In this document: positions 39,125-47,886 of the stretch, one piece after another
Position numbering within the stretch: position 1 is the stretch's first letter
Layout: each line of letters begins with the position of its first letter
Assembly: GCF_039614725.1 (NCBI RefSeq)
Contig: NZ_CP154859.1
Location: 682,001 to 746,000, forward strand
Length of the DNA stretch: 64,000 bases
DNA from: Thauera sp. JM12B12
GTDB taxonomy: Bacteria; Pseudomonadota; Gammaproteobacteria; Burkholderiales; Rhodocyclaceae
Direction: 5' to 3'
The notes under the pieces: generated by a model
Database searches by the model: none
Told to the model about the DNA's origin: nothing
What the model saw: only the letters and a program-made list of their open reading frames with translations
Position numbers and translations under genes: made by a program

Positions 39125-39661
39125 ATGGAACAATATCGCGGCACCACCATCCTGTCGGTGCGGCGCGGCAATCGCGTCGCCCTCGGCGGGGACGGCCAGG
39201 TCACCCTGGGCAACATCGTCATCAAGGCCTCGGCGCGCAAGGTGCGTACGCTCTACAACGGCCAGATCCTCGCCGGCTTTGCCGGTGGCACGGCCGACGC
39301 CTTCACCCTGTTCGAGCGCTTCGAGGCCAAGCTCGACAAGCACCAGGGCAACCTGCTGCGCAGCGCGGTCGAACTCGCCAAGGACTGGCGCACCGACCGC
39401 ATGCTGCGCCGACTCGAGGCCATGCTGGCGGTGGCCGACCGCGAGCACTCGCTGGTGATCACCGGCAACGGCGACGTGCTCGAGCCCGAGCAGGGCATCG
39501 TCGCCATTGGCAGCGGCGGCGCCTTTGCGCAGTCGGCGGCGCGCGCGCTGCTCGAGAACACCGAGCTCGAGCCCAGGGACATCGTGTCGAAGGCGCTCGG
39601 CATCGCCGGCGATCTGTGCATCTACACCAATCACCACCACACCATCGAAGTGCTGGACTGA
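39125..39661 (+). CDS. hslV: ATP-dependent protease peptidase subunit HslV
   Basis: 178 residues. A threonine protease forming the proteolytic rings of HslUV. Residues 7-8 (TT in [10 protein letters not shown]) correspond to the catalytic N-terminal Thr of E. coli HslV, so a six-residue propeptide MEQYRG must be removed. Typical blocks: [26 protein letters not shown] and [18 protein letters not shown]. The ribosome site GGCGGAG is strong. hslU follows after 10 bp. Confidence 0.97.
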   Translation: MEQYRGTTILSVRRGNRVALGGDGQVTLGNIVIKASARKVRTLYNGQILAGFAGGTADAFTLFERFEAKLDKHQGNLLRSAVELAKDWRTDRMLRRLEAMLAVADREHSLVITGNGDVLEPEQGIVAIGSGGAFAQSAARALLENTELEPRDIVSKALGIAGDLCIYTNHHHTIEVLD

Positions 39662-39671
39662 GGCCGAACGC

Positions 39672-41009
39672 ATGACCCAGATGACCCCGCCGGAGATCGT
39701 CTCCGAACTCGACAAGCACATCGTCGGCCAGGACAAGGCCAAGAAGGCGGTCGCCATCGCGCTGCGCAACCGCTGGCGCCGCGCCCAGGTGGAGGAGCCG
39801 CTGAGGGGCGAGATCACGCCCAAGAACATCCTGATGATCGGCCCCACCGGCGTCGGCAAGACCGAGATCGCCCGCCGCCTGGCGCGCCTGGCCAATGCCC
39901 CCTTCATCAAGATCGAGGCGACCAAGTTCACCGAGGTCGGCTACGTCGGCCGCGACGTGGACACCATCATCCGCGACCTGATGGAGATCGCGATCAAGGA
40001 CGGCCGCGAGCGCGCGATGAAGTCGGTGCGGGATCGCGCGCTCGACGCCGCCGAGGACCGCGTGCTCGACGCGCTGCTGCCCCCGGCGCGTCCGGTCGGC
40101 TTCAATGCCGAATCCGAGCCGGCGCAGGATTCCGCCACGCGGCAGAAATTCCGCAAGAAGCTGCGCGAGGGCGAGCTCGACGACAAGGAGATCGAGATCG
40201 AGGTCGCCGCGCCGTCGATGCAGGCCGAGATCTTCGCTCCGCCGGGCATGGAGGAGCTCACCCAGCAGATCCAGGGCATGTTCCAGAACCTGGGCGGCGG
40301 CAAGAAGAAGCAGCGCAAGCTGCAGATCCGCGAGGCGCTCAAGCTGCTCGCCGACGAGGAGGCCGCGCGCCTGATCAACGACGAGGAGGTCAAGCTCGAG
40401 GCGGTGCGTGCGGTGGAGCAGAACGGCATCGTCTTCCTCGACGAGGTGGACAAGATCGCCGCGCGCAGCGATGTGCATGGTGCCGACGTGTCGCGCCAGG
40501 GCGTGCAGCGCGACCTGCTGCCGCTGGTCGAAGGCACGACGATCTCGACCAAGTACGGCATGATCAAGACCGATCACATCCTGTTCATCGCCAGCGGCGC
40601 CTTCCACCTGTCCAAGCCGTCCGACCTGATCCCCGAGCTGCAGGGCCGCTTCCCGATCCGTGTCGAGCTCGAGTCGCTGTCGGTGGAGGACTTCGCCCGC
40701 ATCCTCACCAGCACCGACGCCTGCCTCACCCGCCAGTACGAGGCCCTGCTCGCCACCGACGGCGTGAAGCTCGAGTTCACCGCCGAGGGCATCCGCCGCC
40801 TGGCCGAGATCGCCTACCAGGTCAACGAGAAGACCGAGAACATCGGTGCCCGCCGCCTGTACACGGTGATGGAGAAGCTGCTCGAGGAGGTCTCCTTCGA
40901 GGCCGGCCGCAGCAGCGCGCTGGCGAGCGTGGTGGTCGACGCCGCCTACGTCGATTCACGCCTCGACATGCTCGCGCAGCGCGAGGATCTCGCACGCTAC
41001 GTGCTTTGA
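39672..41009 (+). CDS. hslU: HslU ATPase subunit (AAA+ unfoldase)
   Basis: 445 residues. It unfolds substrates with ATP and feeds HslV. Walker A GPTGVGKT, Walker B VFLDEVDK, the pore motif GYVG, an I-domain (about 110-240), and sensor 2 in [10 protein letters not shown]. The C-terminus ARYVL is the tail that docks into HslV. The start at 39672 fits the family. Confidence 0.97.
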   Translation: MTQMTPPEIVSELDKHIVGQDKAKKAVAIALRNRWRRAQVEEPLRGEITPKNILMIGPTGVGKTEIARRLARLANAPFIKIEATKFTEVGYVGRDVDTIIRDLMEIAIKDGRERAMKSVRDRALDAAEDRVLDALLPPARPVGFNAESEPAQDSATRQKFRKKLREGELDDKEIEIEVAAPSMQAEIFAPPGMEELTQQIQGMFQNLGGGKKKQRKLQIREALKLLADEEAARLINDEEVKLEAVRAVEQNGIVFLDEVDKIAARSDVHGADVSRQGVQRDLLPLVEGTTISTKYGMIKTDHILFIASGAFHLSKPSDLIPELQGRFPIRVELESLSVEDFARILTSTDACLTRQYEALLATDGVKLEFTAEGIRRLAEIAYQVNEKTENIGARRLYTVMEKLLEEVSFEAGRSSALASVVVDAAYVDSRLDMLAQREDLARYVL

Positions 41010-41025
41010 TCCTGCCGCAGACCTG

Positions 41026-41094
41026 TTCGCGGGCAGGCCCGCTCCCACGGCCAGAGCAGTTGGCCTCGCCAGTGGGCGCGGGCCTGCCCGCGAA
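41026..41094. repeat. REP-like hairpin, copy 4 (diverged)
   Basis: Arms at 41026-41048 and 41072-41094 with the same plan as copy 3, but GGC-A-GGCC replaces GGC-AA-GCC in the arm centre and one outer base differs. The centre change is matched in both arms, so pairing is kept. It is 16 bp after the hslU stop. Confidence 0.85.
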
Positions 41095-41151
41095 TGCTTT
41101 CGCCCCGTTCCCCGGGGCCGCCCAGAAAGACCCAGGACCTGAGCAGCCCAC

Positions 41152-42027
41152 ATGCTGATCCGCATCATCGAGATCCTCTTCCCGCTGTTTTCCATTGCCG
41201 CGCTCGGCTACTTCGTCGGGCGCCGCGTGAAGCCGGATCTGTCGCAGGCCAACAAGCTGAACATGGATGTGTTCGTGCCGGCGCTCGTGTTCGCCGCGTT
41301 GGCGAACAAGGCCTTCGACGTCAGCGCGTTCCTGCCGCTGATCCTTGCGTCCACGCTGATGGTGGTGGGGTCGGGGGCTGCCGGCTGGGCGCTGGCGAAG
41401 CTCACCGGCATGCAGCCGAAGACGCTGGTGCCGCCGATGATGTTCAACAACTGCGGCAACCTCGGCCTGCCGCTGGCGGTGCTCGCCTTCGGCGAGGTGG
41501 CGCTGGCGCCGATGGTGGTGATGTTCATGGTGTCGAACCTGCTCCACTTTTCATTCGGCGCCTGGTTGCTCGACCACCGGGTGAGCCTCTTAACCGTGTG
41601 GCGCGTGCCATCGGTGATGGCCACCGCGCTCGGGCTGAGCGTGAGCCTTTCGCACTTCGAGGTGTGGCCGCCCTTGCTTACCGCGATCCGCATGCTCGGC
41701 GAGATCTCGATCCCGCTGATGCTTTTCGGCCTCGGCGTGCGCCTGGCCGATTCGCGCATCGGCGCGGTCGGCGTCGGCGTGTTCGGCGCGGTGGCACGGC
41801 CGCTGGTCGGTCTCGCACTGTCGTGGATGGTGCTGCAGCTCATCGACCTGCCCGTGCGCGAGCAGGCGCTGGTGCTGGTGTTCGGCGCGCTGCCGCCGGC
41901 GGTGCTCAACTTCATGTTCGCCGAGCGCTACAGGCAGGAGCCCGACAAGGTGGCTTCGATGGTGCTGATCGGCAACCTTGCCGCGGTCGCCTTCCTGCCG
42001 CTCGCGCTCGCGCTGGTGCTCGATTGA
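41152..42027 (+). CDS. AEC family transporter (auxin efflux carrier-like)
   Basis: 291 residues with about ten hydrophobic segments, beginning IRIIEILFPLFSIAALGYFVGRR. It includes MMFNNCGNLGLPLAVLAFG, the conserved central motif of AEC permeases. Members export or import organic acids such as malate or malonate. The substrate here is unknown. It is separated from hslU by the REP-like element, so probably an independent unit. Confidence 0.88.
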   Translation: MLIRIIEILFPLFSIAALGYFVGRRVKPDLSQANKLNMDVFVPALVFAALANKAFDVSAFLPLILASTLMVVGSGAAGWALAKLTGMQPKTLVPPMMFNNCGNLGLPLAVLAFGEVALAPMVVMFMVSNLLHFSFGAWLLDHRVSLLTVWRVPSVMATALGLSVSLSHFEVWPPLLTAIRMLGEISIPLMLFGLGVRLADSRIGAVGVGVFGAVARPLVGLALSWMVLQLIDLPVREQALVLVFGALPPAVLNFMFAERYRQEPDKVASMVLIGNLAAVAFLPLALALVLD

Positions 42028-42200
42028 GCCGCGATGCGTCCGGTGGGCGCTCAAAACGCGGAACAATGACGCAAAACGGCTATTAACCCGATCGAAACAT
42101 TCACATTCCTTGTGGCAGACTTGGGCCATTCAATAGCCCTGCCGCGCCTGCAGCGTTCCCCGGAAAGCGCTCGCGGCCGTGCATCCGGAAGGCACGAGAC

Positions 42201-42605
42201 ATGAAGCAACGCGGCTTTACCCTGCTCGAACTGCTGGTGGTGATGGTCATCATCGGCCTGCTGGCCGGCTACGTCGGTCCGCGCTTTTTCTCCCAGATCG
42301 GCAAGTCCGAGGTCAATACCGCGAAAGCGCAGATCGACGCCTTCGAGAAGGGGCTGGATCAGTACCGCCTCGATGTCGGCCGCTATCCCTCATCGGAGCA
42401 GGGCCTGCAGGCGCTGATGACCGCGCCGGGCGGCGAGTCGCGCTGGCAGGGGCCCTACCTGCGCAAGGCGGTGCCGGCCGATCCCTGGGGCAACCCCTAC
42501 CGCTATCGCCATCCCGGCGAGCACGGCGAATACGACATCTTCTCCTACGGCGCCGATGGCCAGCCGGGCGGGGACGGTACGAACGCCGACATCACCAACT
42601 GGTGA
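42201..42605 (+). CDS. gspG: Type II secretion major pseudopilin GspG-like
   Basis: 134 residues. The class III leader is only MKQRG, cleaved before Phe; the mature N-terminus FTLLELLVVMVIIGLLAGYVGPRF has Glu5. The C-terminal GspG pattern follows (YPSSEQGLQALMTAP, GPYLRK, DPWGNPYRYRHPGEHGEYDIFSYGADGQPGG), with a calcium-binding loop. It forms the pseudopilus rod. GGAAGG lies upstream. First gene of a run through 51504. Confidence 0.95.
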   Translation: MKQRGFTLLELLVVMVIIGLLAGYVGPRFFSQIGKSEVNTAKAQIDAFEKGLDQYRLDVGRYPSSEQGLQALMTAPGGESRWQGPYLRKAVPADPWGNPYRYRHPGEHGEYDIFSYGADGQPGGDGTNADITNW

Positions 42606-42617
42606 GTCGAGGCTCTC

Positions 42618-43793
42618 ATGCGCTATCGGGTCAGGGCGGTCGCCTCCGATGCCCGGGTGGTCGAGACCGAGCTCGACGCCCCGTCCGAGGTCGAGGCGCG
42701 CAGCCTGGCTGCGGCGCGCGGGCTGGTCGTGCTGTCGCTGGCGCGCGCAGGGCGCACTGGTGCGCGCGGCCGCTTTCCGCTCCTTCTGTTCAACCAGGAA
42801 CTGCTCGCCCTGTTGCGTGCAGGCATCCCGCTCGCCGAGGCGGTGGGCGCGCTCTCCGAGAAGGAGACGCGCGCGCCGGTGCGCAGCGTGCTGTCCGACC
42901 TCGTTGCCGCGCTGCGCGAGGGGCAACCGCTTTCGCGCGCGCTCGAGCGCGCGCCGCAGGCCTTTCCCGATCTCTACGTCGCCATGATCCGCGCCGCCGA
43001 ACGCACCAGCGACCTCGAGCGCGCGCTCGAGCGCTACGTGGCCTACCAGCAACAGGTCGACAGCCTGCGCAGCAAGCTCGTCAGCGCGGCGATCTATCCG
43101 GCGCTGCTGGTCGGCGTCGGCGGGCTGGTCGTCCTGTTCCTGCTTGGCTACGTGGTGCCGCGCTTCTCGCACATCTATGAAGACGTCGGCAACGACCTGC
43201 CCTGGCTGTCGCAGCTGCTGCTCGACTGGGGGCGCCTGGTCGAGGCCCATGCGCTGGCTATGGGGGGCGTGCTGCTGGCCGTGATCGCCGCACTGGCGCT
43301 GGCCGCCCGCAGCGACGCGGTGTGGGCGGCGGTCGGCCGCCAGGCCTGGCGCACGCCGGGTATCGGCGAGCGCCTGCGCGCCTTCGAGCTCGCGCGCTTT
43401 TACCGCACGCTCGGCATGCTGCTGTCGGGCGGCATCCCGGCGGTGGCCGCGCTGCGCATGGTGTCCGGGCTGCTGTCGCCGACCCTGCGCGCCAGCCTTG
43501 AAGGCGCGATCGAGCGCGTGCGCGAGGGCCAGCCCTTCACCGCCACGCTCGCCGCCTGCGGGCTGGCGACGCCGGTCGCGCAGCGCATGCTCGCGGTGGG
43601 CGAGCGCGCCGGCAATCTCGGCGAGATGCTCACCCGTTCGGCGGAGTTCCACGAAGAAGACACCGCGCGCGAGATCGAATGGCTTACCCGCCTGTTCGGC
43701 CCGGTGCTGATGCTGGTGATCGGCGGCGCGATCGGCCTGATCGTGGTGCTGATGTACCTGCCCATCTTCCAGCTTGCGGAGAGCATCGGATGA
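42618..43793 (+). CDS. gspF: Inner-membrane platform protein GspF-like
   Basis: 391 residues with two repeated cytoplasmic helical bundles and three membrane helices (about 165-190, 215-240 and 365-388), typical of GspF/PilC/MshG. The FNQELLALLRAGIPLAEAV and FYRTLGMLLSGGIPAVAALR repeats mark the two halves. It connects the ATPase to pilin extraction. It overlaps gspE (ATGA). Confidence 0.94.
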   Translation: MRYRVRAVASDARVVETELDAPSEVEARSLAAARGLVVLSLARAGRTGARGRFPLLLFNQELLALLRAGIPLAEAVGALSEKETRAPVRSVLSDLVAALREGQPLSRALERAPQAFPDLYVAMIRAAERTSDLERALERYVAYQQQVDSLRSKLVSAAIYPALLVGVGGLVVLFLLGYVVPRFSHIYEDVGNDLPWLSQLLLDWGRLVEAHALAMGGVLLAVIAALALAARSDAVWAAVGRQAWRTPGIGERLRAFELARFYRTLGMLLSGGIPAVAALRMVSGLLSPTLRASLEGAIERVREGQPFTATLAACGLATPVAQRMLAVGERAGNLGEMLTRSAEFHEEDTAREIEWLTRLFGPVLMLVIGGAIGLIVVLMYLPIFQLAESIG

Positions 43794-45532
43794 GCGCCGT
43801 GCCCGATACCCGCCACGAGCCCGCGCTCGCCCTGGCGGCCACCACGGCGCCCGAACCGCGCGCCCGGGCGGGATCGCGTCTGCCCCCGGCCCAGGCATTC
43901 TCGGCAGCCGAACTGGCCGCCGCGCGCACTGCCGGCAGCCGCCTGCTCGACGCGCTGGCCGAGCGCGTGCCCGACCCCGCCGAGCGCCTCGACCGCATCG
44001 CCGCCACCTGCGGCCTGCCGGTGCTCGGTCATGCCATGCTGATGGCGCGCACGCCCGACTTTGCCGCGGTCGGCTTCGAGACCGCGGTGCGCCACGAGTG
44101 CGTCGCCCTGCGCGACGAGGCCGGCGGCCTCGTGCTGGTGCTCGCCAACCCCTTCGACAACGACCTGCTCGATGGCCTGGCCGCGCGCCTGATCGAACCC
44201 TTCGAGCTGGCGATCGCCGATCGCGACGACCTCTCCGCCTGCCTCGCCCGCCACGAGGACCAGGTGCGCCGCGCCGCCGGTCTCGACGAGGAGCGCCAGG
44301 GCACGGGCGGTGGCGGCGAGGTCGAGGACCTGTCGCTGCAGCGCATCACCGCCGGCGCCAGCCCGGTGGTCAAGCTGGTGAACTCCACCTTGTACGACGC
44401 GCTCAAGCAGGGCGCCAGTGACATCCACCTCGAATCGCAGCCGGGCGGCCTGGTCATCAAGTACCGCATCGACGGCGTGCTGTCGCGCGTCGGCACGGTG
44501 TCGGCGGCGGATCTGGCCGAGCAAGCCATTTCGCGCCTGAAGGTGATGGCCGAGCTCGACATCGCCGAGCGCCGCGTGCCGCAGGACGGCCGCTTCAAGG
44601 CCCAGGCGGGCGGGCGCGAGATCGACTTCCGCGTCTCCATCATGCCCAGCATCCATGGCGAGGACGCCGTGTTGCGCGTGCTCGACAAGGAGCACCTGAG
44701 CCGCGAGATGAGCGGACTCAGCCTGGAAGTGCTCGGCTTCGACGCCGAGGCGCGCCGCGTGCTGCGGCGGCTCGCCAACGAGCCCTACGGCATGCTCCTC
44801 GTCACCGGCCCCACCGGCAGCGGCAAGACCACCACCTTGTACGCGGTGCTGGGCGAGACCAACCGCGGCACCGACAAGGTCATCACGATCGAGGACCCGG
44901 TGGAATACCAGCTCGCCGGCGTGCTGCAGATCCCGGTGAACGAGAAGAAGGGCCTGACCTTCGCGCGCGGTCTGCGCTCCATCCTGCGCCACGACCCCGA
45001 CCGCATCATGGTCGGCGAGATCCGCGACGGCGAGACCGCCGAGATCGCCATCCAGGCCGCGCTCACCGGCCACCTCGTCTATACGACGGTGCACGCCAAC
45101 AACGTCTTCGACGTCATCGGCCGCTTCATGCACATGGGCATCGACCCCTACAACCTGGTCGCCGCCTTGAATGGCGTGCTTGCCCAGCGCCTGGTGCGCA
45201 TCAACTGCCCGCACTGCAGCGAGGATGTCGTGCCCGATCCCGCGCTGGTGGCCGACTCCGGGCTTGGCGACGTGTCCGCCTTCCGCTTCCGCGCCGGCCA
45301 CGGCTGCGGCCACTGCCGCGGCTCGGGCTATCGCGGCCGGCGCGCGGTGGCCGAGGTGCTGCTGCTCGACGACGAGGTGCGCGAGCTGATCCTCGCCCGC
45401 GCGCCGGCGCGCGCCGTGCGCGAGGCGGCGGCGCGGCGCGGCTTCCGCAACCTGCGCGCGGCGGTGATCGAACTGGTCGCCGCAGGCGAGACCACGCTGG
45501 AGGAACTGAACCGTGTCACGCTCCACGGCTGA
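43790..45532 (+). CDS. gspE: Secretion/pilus assembly ATPase GspE-like
   Basis: 580 residues: N-terminal domain, then the AAA-type ATPase with Walker A GPTGSGKT, an Asp box ITIEDPVEYQ, Walker B LRHDPDRIMVGEIRD and a His box LTGHLVYTTVHANN. The zinc-binding tetracysteine is present (CPHC, then CGHC 24 residues later). It powers pseudopilus assembly. The start at 43790 overlaps the gspF stop. The next gene begins 20 bp before its end. Confidence 0.95.
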   Translation: MSAVPDTRHEPALALAATTAPEPRARAGSRLPPAQAFSAAELAAARTAGSRLLDALAERVPDPAERLDRIAATCGLPVLGHAMLMARTPDFAAVGFETAVRHECVALRDEAGGLVLVLANPFDNDLLDGLAARLIEPFELAIADRDDLSACLARHEDQVRRAAGLDEERQGTGGGGEVEDLSLQRITAGASPVVKLVNSTLYDALKQGASDIHLESQPGGLVIKYRIDGVLSRVGTVSAADLAEQAISRLKVMAELDIAERRVPQDGRFKAQAGGREIDFRVSIMPSIHGEDAVLRVLDKEHLSREMSGLSLEVLGFDAEARRVLRRLANEPYGMLLVTGPTGSGKTTTLYAVLGETNRGTDKVITIEDPVEYQLAGVLQIPVNEKKGLTFARGLRSILRHDPDRIMVGEIRDGETAEIAIQAALTGHLVYTTVHANNVFDVIGRFMHMGIDPYNLVAALNGVLAQRLVRINCPHCSEDVVPDPALVADSGLGDVSAFRFRAGHGCGHCRGSGYRGRRAVAEVLLLDDEVRELILARAPARAVREAAARRGFRNLRAAVIELVAAGETTLEELNRVTLHG

Positions 45533-46265
45533 GACCTTGCTGCGGCTCGAGCGCGAGGCCTGGGTGCTGCAGGAACCCGGCGGCCAGGTACGCTGTGCCC
45601 TGGATGGCGCGGCGCCGGCTGCGGCGCTCGAGCGCCTGCAGCCCGCGGGCGGCTTGCGCGGCAGGCGTCTGCGCGTGCGGCTCGCCGATGCCTGGCTGCG
45701 CTACCTGGTGGTGCGCTGGCCCCAGGGTGTGCGCAGCGCGGCCGAACGTGCAGCCTTCCTCGCCCATCGTTTCGCCGAGGTGCACGGCATCGCCAGCCCC
45801 GACTGGGTGCTGGCAGCGGACCGCGACGCGCACGATCTGCCGGCGCTCGCGTGCGCGGCGCCCGCTCCCGTGGTGGCCGCGGTGCAGGGGTTCGCCGCGC
45901 GCCATGGCTGCGTGCTCGATGGCATTTCCGGAGAGTTCATCACCGCCTACAACACCCTGCGCCGGCGCTTCGACGAGGCCGATGGCGCGCGGGCTGCACT
46001 TGCCCTGCTGCGTGACGGCCGCCTCACGGTCGGCATGTGGGCCGGTGGAGCGTGGGCCGGTGTACGCAGCCAGGCGGTGCGCGACGACGGCGCCGCGGCG
46101 CTGCGCCTGATGCTCGAGGCGTGGATGCGCGACGCCGCTCCCGACGCCCGCCCGACCGCGCAGGGCGCGGCGCGCGCGCAACCGGGGGGCGTGGTCTATG
46201 CCGCGGGCTTCGCCGGCGAGCTGCCCGCAGCCTGGCGGCGGGTGGACCTGGGGCCGGCGACATGA
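45513..46265 (+). CDS. PilM/GspL-N-like cytoplasmic protein (tentative)
   Basis: 250 residues, no membrane segment. Sequence resemblance is weak. Its place directly after the ATPase and before PilN/PilO/PilP-like genes, and its length, suggest the actin-like cytoplasmic component that in other systems is PilM or the N-terminal half of GspL. It uses a GTG start inside the gspE 3' end and couples to the next gene by ATGA. Composition is very rich in Ala, Arg and Leu, which blurs homology by eye. Confidence 0.65.
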   Translation: MSRSTAETLLRLEREAWVLQEPGGQVRCALDGAAPAAALERLQPAGGLRGRRLRVRLADAWLRYLVVRWPQGVRSAAERAAFLAHRFAEVHGIASPDWVLAADRDAHDLPALACAAPAPVVAAVQGFAARHGCVLDGISGEFITAYNTLRRRFDEADGARAALALLRDGRLTVGMWAGGAWAGVRSQAVRDDGAAALRLMLEAWMRDAAPDARPTAQGAARAQPGGVVYAAGFAGELPAAWRRVDLGPAT

Positions 46266-46819
46266 AGCTCTTCGCCAATGCCCCTGCCACGGTCGATCTC
46301 GATTTCGCGCCGCCGCGTCGCCGCCGGCCGCGACTGCTCGGCTGGCTCTTGCTCGCGATCGGCGCGGGGGCGCTCGGTCTCGCGGTCTACGACTGGCAGG
46401 TCGCGCACGCCGAGCTTGCCGAACGCGAGGCGCTCACCGCAAGGCTGCGCGTGGAGCTGCGCGACGCACGCCCGCAGCAGGCGGCGCGCGCCGGTACGCC
46501 GGCCCCGCCTGAAGAGCGCGAGCCCGCGCAGCGTGTCGCCGGCGTGCTCAATGCGGATTGGGCGGCGCTATTCACCGAGCTCGACCGCGCCCGCCTCGCC
46601 GAGGTGGCGGTGCTCGACCTGCAGGGCGACGCCGGGCGCGGCACGCTGCGCATCACCGGCGAGGCGCAATCGGTCGAGGCGGCGTTCGCCTACCTGGAGA
46701 ACCTGCAGCGCGCGGGGGCGCTGCGCGAGGCGCGCATCGACAGCCACGAATGGGTGGTGCAGGGGCCGCAGATGGTGGTGCGCTTCATCCTCACCGCGCA
46801 CTGGAGGATCGCCCCATGA
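46262..46819 (+). CDS. PilN/GspL-C-like inner-membrane protein
   Basis: 185 residues: cytoplasmic tail with Arg cluster (PPRRRRPRLLG), one membrane helix (about 27-45), a coiled stretch, and a C-terminal ferredoxin-like fold (LFTELDRARLAEVAVLDLQGDAGRGTLRITGEAQSVEAAFAYLENLQ) typical of PilN and GspL periplasmic domains. It overlaps both neighbours by four bases. Confidence 0.78.
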   Translation: MKLFANAPATVDLDFAPPRRRRPRLLGWLLLAIGAGALGLAVYDWQVAHAELAEREALTARLRVELRDARPQQAARAGTPAPPEEREPAQRVAGVLNADWAALFTELDRARLAEVAVLDLQGDAGRGTLRITGEAQSVEAAFAYLENLQRAGALREARIDSHEWVVQGPQMVVRFILTAHWRIAP

Positions 46820-47370
46820 AGCGCATGCTGCGTTTGCGCGAGACCGTGCGCCGGGCCCTCCGCGGCGCCGGCTGGGCGGGGGCGGCGGGCGGCTTGCTTC
46901 TCGCGCTCGCCGTGGCAGTCGACCATCGCGCGGCGAGCGACCTCGAGACCCGTCGAGCCGCGCTCGCGGCCGAGCGCGCGGCGCTGCTCGGTGGCGATGC
47001 ACCGGCGCGCGCGGTGCCGGCCGGCATCGACCGCCAGACGCTGCAGGCCTTCTACCAGGGCTTCCCGCAGCGCAGCGCGCTGCCGGCGCTCCTCGCTGAG
47101 CTTCAGGTGCAGGCGGAGACGCACGGGATCGACGTCGATCGCAGCGACTACCGCGTCAGCGACGAGGCCGGCGCACCGCTGCTGCGCGTCGCGTTGAGCC
47201 TGCCGGTGCGAGCCGAGTACGGCGCGCTCTACGGCTGGCTCTCCGAGCTCATCGCCACCGCGCCGCACGTGGCGCTCGAGTCGATCGCGCTGCGCCGCGC
47301 CGATGCGCGCAGCGGCTTCGTCGAGGGCGAGCTGCGCCTGCTGGTGTTCGTGAATCGGGGGGCGCCATGA
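46816..47370 (+). CDS. PilO/GspM-like inner-membrane protein
   Basis: 184 residues: an N-terminal helix (about 18-38), a coiled-coil stretch (DLETRRAALAAERAALL), and a ferredoxin-like periplasmic domain (LQVQAETHGIDVDRSDYRVSDEAGAPLLRVALSLPVRAEYGALYGWLSELI) like PilO. It probably pairs with the preceding protein as the inner-membrane alignment complex. Confidence 0.78.
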   Translation: MKRMLRLRETVRRALRGAGWAGAAGGLLLALAVAVDHRAASDLETRRAALAAERAALLGGDAPARAVPAGIDRQTLQAFYQGFPQRSALPALLAELQVQAETHGIDVDRSDYRVSDEAGAPLLRVALSLPVRAEYGALYGWLSELIATAPHVALESIALRRADARSGFVEGELRLLVFVNRGAP

Positions 47371-47882
47371 AGCCGCGACAGTGGGGTCTGGCGGCGGCGC
47401 TGGTCGCCACCCTCGCGGCGACGTGGTGGGCTGCGCGGGTCGAGGACGCTGGCGAGGCCGAGGTGGCGGCGCCCGTCGTCCGTTCCGCGCGTGCGCCCGT
47501 GTCCGCATCCGGGCCTGCGCGCGACCGCGCAGGCGAGGCTGGAGCGCAGACTGCCGGGGAGCTCGCGATCGTCCGCGAACCCTGGCCGGCGTCCGCATCC
47601 GACCTGCTGCAGCCTTCGGCAGGCGCCCGGACGCAGCCAGAGCAAGGGACCGCGCTCGCCGTCGCGCCGAGCGCTCCGCCGCTGCCCTTCACATTCATCG
47701 GCAGCATCGAACGCGGTGGCCGTCGCACCGTGATGCTCATGGAAGGCGAGCAGCTGCATCTGGTGGGCGTCCGCGAGCGCATCGGAGAGCGCTACCGCGT
47801 CGAGCGCGTGACGCCGACGCAGATCGAATTCACCTACCTGCCGATGCAGCAGCGGCAGGTGCTCGAGACCGGGCAGGACTGA
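47367..47882 (+). CDS. PilP/GspC-like periplasmic linker protein
   Basis: 171 residues: membrane anchor (about 6-23), a disordered Ala/Pro/Glu region (about 25-105), and a small beta domain (FTFIGSIERGGRRTVMLMEGEQLHLVGVRERIGERYRVERVTPTQIEF) that looks like the homology region of GspC/PilP. That region connects the inner-membrane complex to the secretin. It ends 4 bp before the secretin gene. Confidence 0.78.
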   Translation: MKPRQWGLAAALVATLAATWWAARVEDAGEAEVAAPVVRSARAPVSASGPARDRAGEAGAQTAGELAIVREPWPASASDLLQPSAGARTQPEQGTALAVAPSAPPLPFTFIGSIERGGRRTVMLMEGEQLHLVGVRERIGERYRVERVTPTQIEFTYLPMQQRQVLETGQD

Positions 47883-47886
47883 AGAC

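Noticed and set aside
42114-42130. TGTGGCAGACTTGGGC as a sigma-54 promoter for gspG
   Set aside because: GG-to-GC spacing is 9 instead of 10 and the -12 part is poor.
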